64,000 nucleotides of DNA from Pseudopithomyces maydicus. Taxonomy: Eukaryota > Ascomycota > Dothideomycetes > Pleosporales > Didymosphaeriaceae. Within the stretch, counting starts at the first letter, position 1, and the number at the start of each line of letters is the position of its first letter. Of the stretch, positions 57,686 through 64,000 are shown piece after piece. Where the stretch lies: the NCBI GenBank assembly GCA_026873275.1, contig JANTUC010000006.1, forward strand, positions 558,001-622,000. Reading direction: 5' to 3'. The notes beneath the pieces are model-generated. The model ran no database searches, was not told the origin of the DNA, and saw nothing but the letters and a program-made list of their open reading frames with translations. A program made the position numbers and the translations under genes.

Positions 57686-59900
57686 ATGGAACTCACCGAG
57701 GCGGAACCACGTCACGGAAATGTCGAGCACGAGGAGCGTGCCGAATGCAAAGCTGTGCCCGATGAACCTTCAAAGGAAACAGCCGAAGCCGCAAAGCGGA
57801 TGGTGCTCTCGCCGCTCAAGCTTCAGATCCTGACGCTTGCGTTCGTGAGCCCGATCTTTGGAGAATGCGGAAATGAGCTAATGCTGCTGTGGTAGCCTTT
57901 GTTTGAGTTTGTTCTTGTCGCTGCTGGATACCACTATTGTGAGCACGGCGCTGGTGCGGATTACGAGTGGGCTTGGGGGGTTTGAGAGGAGTAGTTGGGT
58001 TGTTAACGCGTATTTGTTGACTTATACCGGTGCGTGCAACGACATTTAGGAAAGAGAAAGAGAAAGGCGAGGGGTGAGTGCTAAAATAGAATCCAGGTTT
58101 TTTGATCATCTCGGCCAGATTGAGCGACATATTTGGACGACGCGCCATTGTTGCTTTGGGAATATGGGTATTCATCGTGGCATCCATCGCGTGTGCTGTG
58201 GCGAAGACGTTGAATCAATTGTAAGTCTATCAGTACTTTAATGCCAGGCTGGGGTCGTTTCAACTGTTGTAGCGCTTCTGCGATACCATACCGGTCCAAA
58301 GACTGGCATTATCTTTCCTATGGCTGCAAAAGGGTAAGGAACTCACCATGTTAACGAAAACCAAGGATCATATTTCGTGCCTTCCAAGGCATCGGCGGTG
58401 GTGTAATGTACACCATGACCTTTGTCATTCTCCCTGAGATGTGCACGCCCGATCAGTACACGCTCTATTCGACCATCATCTCCTGCGTCGCCACCATGTC
58501 CAGTCTCTTCGGGCCCATCTTCGGTGGCTTGATAAGCCAAAAGACGTCCTGGCGATGGATATTCTGGCTCAAGTGCGTACATGTCTTACATTCTATTCTT
58601 TGCGTTGCTCAATGAATTCGGCGAGCACGCTAACATTGCAGAAAACAGTGTCCCTACGGGTGTGCTTTGCCTCCCCTTACTCTACTTCGCCATCCCTTCC
58701 CACTTCCCTTACGAAAACAAGACACTCGCACCTAAGATCTCTCGACAAAATCTCCGTAAACTCGACATACTAGGCGCCATTCTCATGCTCGGTGCCACAA
58801 CACTATTTCTTACAGCGCTCCAGGAGGCCGGAGCATCCCAGCCATGGGGATCCCCTATTGTCTATGGACCCCTCATTGCCGGCGTTGCTCTGTACATCGC
58901 TTTCATTGCATGGTCCCGGTATCAAGTTTCCTGGTCATCAGTACAAGAGCCGCTTGTTCCCTGGCACGTTCTCACAGATCGCTTCTGCCTGGGTATATTC
59001 GCCCAGTCGTTTTGGATGGCGACGATAATGTTTAGTCTAACTGTCACGCTTCCACAGCGTTTCCAAGTTGTAAATCAGGCATCTGCTCTAATAGCTGGAT
59101 ACCGAATTCTTCCAATTACTCTCGTTGGTACGTAGCCACTTGATACAAAGTGCGTGTAGCTTTGCATTGACCGGGGCGAGATTTCCCCATCTCGCCCGGT
59201 CGAGATATAAACCAGACACGAGTGCTGCCCCTACTATCTTGACATATACTAATTCTATATACTCTGTGGTTCAGACCCCATCGGCGCCGTAGTAGGAGCT
59301 TATCTCCTAACCACACGACGTGTTCCCGCACTATGGCTTTTCCTAATCGGAAACTGCATCCAAACCCTCGGCGTCGGTCTGCTAATCATCCAATCCCACC
59401 CCGACATATCAGTCTGGGAGCCACGCAACTATTTCTTCGAGTGCCTCACCGGTTTCGGTTCCGGCTGGACCTCAGCCGTGACCATCCTATCGGTCGTCCT
59501 GTATTTCAAGCCCGCAGACGTATCCGTGGGGATGGGCGGAGCGGCGCAATTCCGCAGCTTGGGTGGCGCGATCGGCATCTCGATCACGACAAATGTCATC
59601 AATGGGTATACGACTGGTAAGCTTGAGGGGATGCTGTCGCGCGAGATGATGGAGGCGATCAAGGGGAGTGCAGAGGCGATAGGTGGGTTTGAAGAAGGTG
59701 CTCAAAAGGCGGTCAGAGAGGTATATGCGAAGGGATTCGAGTGGCAGGCTGTTGCCACGACGGCATTTGGAGGGGCAGGGATGGTGATGTTGGCGCTTTT
59801 GGTTGAGAGGAAACTGAGGAGGTTAGAGAAACAGGGTAAGACAGATGGCGGGCTTGAGACGAAAGTGGATTCGAACAATAAGGTCGATAGCCGCCCTTGA
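57686..59900 (+). CDS. MFS drug:H+ antiporter, DHA2 (14-TM) family
   Basis: Proton-driven efflux pump for toxic compounds or secondary metabolites at the plasma membrane. The exons are 57686..57840, 57896..58029, 58097..58220, 58366..58572, 58649..59127 and 59275..59900; all phases agree and the product is 574 residues. The hydrophilic 47-residue N-terminus is followed by LSLLDTTIVSTALVRI (motif D1) and WVNAYLLTYTGFLIISARLSDIFGRR (motif A). FRAFQGIGGGVMYTMTFV (motif B) and LFGPIFGGLISQKTSWRWIFWLN (motif C and the WRW-F box) follow. IGAVVGAYLL lies in the second half. Intron 3 is 145 nt, long for this gene, and intron 1 uses a GTTCGT donor. These two are the least certain joints. No biosynthetic genes adjoin, so the substrate cannot be guessed. 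Confidence 0.88.
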
Positions 59901-60436
59901 GTATTGTGGAAGTCTGATAGTATGGCATGTGGCCATTTTCGAATACTATGACGACCATGTACATGGACCGAACGTCCAATCCGCTAGAAGAAGCACGAGA
60001 GTGAGGCAATTGCTTTTATTAGCATGCAACTACCATGATCGCATGGCGCAAATCCACTGGACTGTTCGAGTCATTCTCCATGTTCCACCTTTATTTCAAT
60101 TACCCGCCGAGCTGCAGGCCTAGTATTGCAACGGAAGGTTACTTGGGTTACTTGGAATGAGGGGGGCGGGGGCTTGTGATGGTGATGATGATTCGCTCAG
60201 GAGACAGCAGGATTGGGATGTTGATGCATGAACAATATTCACAGAAAAGCCATGGAGTCTATTATGGATTCGATGCTCGCTGATCATTGGTTTATACTAT
60301 GCAATTGCTTGATGCAGCACGGCGCTAGCAGAAGGTCAAGGTCGGTGAGCAACGGTCGGTGAGGAACATTCGGGGGGTTTGTCCTACCACCTCCCTCAGA
60401 GTTGAGCAAGATGTTTTGCTAACTAAATAAAACCCT
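59901..60436. other. Convergent intergenic region
   Basis: 536 bp between facing stop codons. No supported gene. Confidence 0.5.
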
Positions 60437-62220
60437 TTAGAGTTCTTCCAGGTCATCATCGCCCAAGTCAAGGGCAGGGAAATCCCCAACCTCGCATCGT
60501 TCTGGGCGAAGAAAGACGCCGTAGTTCTTGCCGCACTCAAAGTATCTCTTGCCACTTACCGTGCCATCATTCTTTCCAGTAGGCTCATCCAGTGTGATAC
60601 CAACCCATGACCCAATTCCCGGGATCTCAGGTACTTGACCTACGTAGGACACAGTTCCTCGCCTGGCGTCGGTTTCGGGAAGTATGCGCACGCGGGCTCC
60701 GAGAGCAATACCTACGAAACTAAAGTTAGTCCATCGGATAACCAATCGTTTTGAGACGTTCAATTCATCTCTGCACATGTTCGCTTAAACTCGTACGCAT
60801 GTGCGGCTGTACAACGTTAATGTTGTTGACGCTAACGATAGATAAATTGACGAGGCCTTTTCGAGGACTTTGAGAATCCTTCTACACAATGCGGCAAAGA
60901 TAGGCGAAGCGGCTCTGATCCAAGATCCTAGGTCGCATGCATATCGGAAAGGACTTTTGCAAGCTCATTCGTATGAGGTTGGATCGTCCGAAGACAATTC
61001 CTAGGAGGCCAGTGTGCACATTGTCTGACTCGTGACTTGCGCTGATATGATGCAGCCTCGAGAATCGCTGTCAATACGAAACGAGGATGCACTGTCTGCT
61101 GTTACAGCGTAGCTCAGCTGGTGTGGATGCATTGGATGGGACCGCGCTATTTTCTGCTTTGCCAAGAAGATGCGACTCGCCAAACCGGGATGTTGACAGA
61201 GAGGCATATTGAGAAATGAGATAGATGGGCAAGGCATCATTGATGGGTGGCTGAGACACGGAAAAATGTACCATCGGGCAAAGATGGTATCAGAAATTGT
61301 GGTGAACAGCTGCAGGTGTCCGTTTCTGGCGTTTGGGATGTGGCGTTTTGACGTTTGGCGTCTAGCACGAGCATCTCCTGTTATGGAACGACGCTGCGGC
61401 TTGTGTTTGCTTTTGTTCACGTTGGGTCCAAACCGCCACAACCGTACGAGTTCGCGAATGCATGATGATCAAACGACAGTGCACTTACCCCTCTCTTCCA
61501 CTTCACGCTCCGAGGCCTGGATCTTTTGCTGCTCGATCGAGGGCGCGTTCGGATCAAAGCGACCGAGCTTCTGGTTCTTCTTCCAGGCTAGGACGCTATC
61601 TGTTCTGGTTTCATACTCTGCAGTGGGCATGGTGTATTTGGGCACCGAAGACAGGTCAGAGAAATCTGTACGTGCTCCCGGCGGACGGGTATCGCCGACC
61701 TGAGGTCACATGTTAGAAGGGGCATGAGGGTTATTGATGTGAAGGTGGACCAGGGAAGGCGAGCTGGGTGGAGGCACGTCCGAGTGGGTCAAGTGGTGGG
61801 GTCTGAAAATCACAAAAGGTGACTGGAAAAAGCAAGGCAAGCAGGAGAAGAAAACAAATACGGGTCGGTCGGTGACGGGGCTTGGGGGTGTTGGAGAGGT
61901 CGATCGAACAGGCACTAGCGGGATTGGGATGACAAAGACGGAGAGGGGCGAGAAACAGGTCAACGTACAGCGATCTCGGCGTAGGGCTGCAGCGGGAAGG
62001 CTTGCAAGCGGGTGGTCTCTTCATCTTGGGCCTGGATGGGGATGGCGTCCTGGGCGCCGACGCGCAGGGTGAGGAGCTGGCATGAGGCGGGAATTCCGGT
62101 GATGGGCTCGAGGCGCGTCTTGAGATGTTGGATGGACCAGGCGGGCGAGATGCGGCGCTCGGACGAGGCGTTGGCGGAGGTGATTTGCAGGGGCACGTCC
62201 GGGGCGGAGGTGAGGGACAT
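60437..62220 (-). CDS. ALF1: Tubulin-folding cofactor B (Alf1/Alp11)
   Basis: Captures alpha-tubulin during folding, working with cofactors C, D and E. The exons are 62220..61969, 61699..61489 and 60711..60437, giving 245 residues. The N-terminal ubiquitin-like domain (residues 1-84) opens MSLTSAPDVPLQITS. A linker with VLAWKKNQKLGRFDPNAP and an EREVEERG helix leads to a C-terminal CAP-Gly domain (GTVSYVGQVPEIPGIGSWVG, then TGKNDGTVSGKRYF with the diagnostic GKNDG). The protein ends DLGDDDLEEL, an acidic tail of the kind that contacts partners. Start Met 62220 is preferred over the upstream in-frame Met at 62316 because it directly begins the UBL. Intron 1 is 269 nt. Intron 2 is 777 nt, far longer than any other here. 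Confidence 0.9.
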
Positions 62221-64000
62221 GTTGGCGGTCAGGCAGGTCAGGTGGAGGCTGAGAGACGAGAGGGCGGGCAGGTGCGATGGATGGATTCTCGGATGGGCAC
62301 CAACGCGTGCCTTCACCGGCGACGCTAGGGTGGAGAGCGGCTAGCGGAGGATGGGAGTGTGACGCTGGAGAGGTTCAAGACGATGACCCGCAGGGAGCGC
62401 TGGGCGACGGGCCGCCAGGGAGGAGCAGCAGTGCAGCAGGAGCAGCAGGCAGCCCGTTTTGTGCGGCCACGGCCACGGCCACGGTTGGTGGGGGAAGCTC
62501 TAGCGAGAGGTGCTTGGTGAGGTAGGTAGGGTAGGTACAGCTGGTAGCCTGGGACAGCTGGTACTTACAGCTGGCGGGTGGGTGCTGCAGGTGGCATGGC
62601 ATGGCTGCTGCGCTGCTGGTGCACTGCTGTGCTGTGCAGTGCTATGCTGCTGTATGCTGCTATGCTGTGTTGTGCTGTGCTGTGCTATGCTGTGCCGTGC
62701 TGTGCCGTGCGCTGCCTGATGCTGCTGCTGCTGCTGCCTCGCCCGTCAAGTACGTACCGCCCACCCACCCGCTCGCCCACCAGCGGGCGGTCGTTCGTCC
62801 CCACGCGCGCAAGACGCCCATCCCACGCACTGTAAACAACAGTTCGCGACCCCCGCGCGCTCCGTGGCCTCTGCCGCTGCGGTTGCTGCCAGCCGGCGTC
62901 TTGGGCCAAGGCCGGTGACATGGTAGTGCGCGCCCGCCGGCCTCTCTCTTCTGCCGCGGCATAGTGCGCATGTCGTCGCCCAGGTGCAGTGATGCCGTTC
63001 CTGTCCTGTCCTGTCCTGTATGCGCACGCCGTCCCAGCCACACACCGGCCCTGGTGTGCACGCTGGCATAGCACCACACTTCCAACACTGACAGCCGACG
63101 GGCCTCACCGCTTGTTCCCTCACACATGCGCCGCCTGCCAAAAATACCGTCTCGCCCAGCATCCTTCGTATCTGGGTGATGAACTGTCACAGAGCCCGCT
63201 CGCTCGCAATGTATGCCCCCCCAGAGCCATGACGCCAGGCCGTGGGCACCGCAGAGCCAGGGTGCCCGTCGCCTGTGGCTTTCTCGCAGCCACAGAGGCA
63301 CGAGACGGACTGTCGGGACGCCGCAGCCTGGAGCCGGGGCGCTGGAAGAAATCGTGTTCGCAGCCGCATTCGCATACAGATGGCCCTCCGAACTGACAAG
63401 GTGGGCCCGCTTCGCACCATGAGCCCACCGGCAAGCCTTTTATTCAAGAACACTGTCCCCGTGCGCCCTCCCCCAAGCTAATGCAGCTCGGTCGTTTTAG
63501 CACCGGTAGCGCCTCCTCCAAACTGCTCTCAAACATCCACCACCACGTCCAGCGGTTGCCGCGTGAACTAGCCCTCCCATTCACCGCCTCGTGTGTCCAT
63601 GCCCGTCTCCGTGATGCAGTCCGCCCCTCCGCTCGAGGTGGCTATCCAGCCTCGACCGCCGGGACCTGCCCGCCCGCACCTGCCCGCCTGCACCTGGCCC
63701 ACCCGTGGACACGCCGAGTCACGTGCACGCTGCTCAACCTCATTGGAACGCTGGAGCCATGCCGGCCCCGGAGCTACCTCTCCGTTCGGGCGCATGCGTC
63801 TTGTTTAACCACCAAGCTAAACGTCACGGCCACCTGCTCGGCACTTGACCGCATTTCACCGCTCTTCGCATCCAGGCACGCTCTGCACGCACTTGGACAC
63901 GCACCCAGACACACACGTACGTGGTGGCCTCGGTGGGCCTGTCCCTTCCGGTGCACTAGGTCGCCGTGTGGGCGTGGTGGGCGTGAACACATCACCACCT
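62221..64000. other. Upstream region of the cofactor B gene to the right window edge
   Basis: 1.8 kb of GC-rich DNA with simple repeats and random open frames on both strands. No domain, RNA gene or complete coding region was recognised. Confidence 0.45.
62622..62740. repeat. TGCTG/CTGTG-type low-complexity tract
   Basis: About 120 bp of imperfect GCTGTGCTG-type repeats ending in (CTG)5, about 400 bp upstream of the cofactor B start. It generates repetitive Cys/Ala/Leu frames that are not genes. Confidence 0.8.

Noticed and set aside
58272..58333. Possible cassette exon inside MFS intron 3
   Set aside because: It would insert about 20 residues into a conserved loop where the family has none, so it is not included in the model.
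61001..61441. 146-codon frame within cofactor B intron 2
   Set aside because: No recognisable family, lies wholly inside a well-supported intron on the same strand, and has no start context. Mentioned only as part of the long-intron finding.
62571..62918. Cys/Ala-rich frames of 69-105 codons over the TGCTG tract
   Set aside because: Pure products of a simple repeat, without any non-repetitive coding sequence.

Overview
This window is nuclear DNA from a filamentous ascomycete (Pezizomycotina; the style fits Dothideomycetes or a related class, but I cannot fix the species). The evidence is numerous short GT-AG introns of about 41-75 nt with CTAAC/CTGAC-like branch sites, about one gene per 3 kb on both strands, and clear fungal orthologues: an SPX/VTC protein, Scd6/Sum2, the KPWE-motif peroxin Pex39, ARS-binding protein Abp2, cytochrome b2, a delta-12 desaturase, an Nha1-type antiporter, an LtrA-like membrane protein, a Pumilio protein, a Pns1/CTL transporter, a Rab GTPase, a BAHD acyltransferase, a peroxisomal adenine nucleotide carrier, an SSP411/YyaL thioredoxin-fold protein, an MFS DHA2 pump and tubulin cofactor B.

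Layout. 1-11.2 kb is housekeeping: VTC-type SPX protein (-), SCD6 (-), PEX39 (+), ABP2 (+), CYB2 (+). 11.2-25 kb is AT-rich and gene-poor by eye. It holds a small accessory group: a possible secreted-protein exon at 12.2 kb, a secreted Cys-containing protein (14.27-15.05 kb, -), a UstYa/DUF3328 oxidase-like protein (15.59-16.59 kb, -), a small signal-peptide ORF that could be a peptide precursor (17.14-17.46 kb, +), and a rhodopsin-domain membrane protein (17.93-19.11 kb, +). It is followed by a 44-residue DnaJ-type zinc-finger microprotein at 21.1 kb and a featureless stretch. 25.2-64 kb returns to ordinary gene density.

Gene models were built by hand by joining reading frames across GT-AG introns, and exon coordinates are given in the entries. 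All multi-exon models keep phase at each junction.

Two things stand out. First, five otherwise well-conserved genes (SCD6, PUF, PNS1-like, BAHD, SSP411-like) are broken by eight single-base deficits. All lie in or beside a homopolymer run, and all are cured by one extra base. This points to systematic homopolymer under-calling in the assembly rather than five pseudogenes. Second, the 14-19 kb island looks like a small UstYa-centred accessory locus. UstYa proteins act in fungal RiPP (dikaritin) pathways, and a short secreted ORF next door is a possible but unproven precursor.
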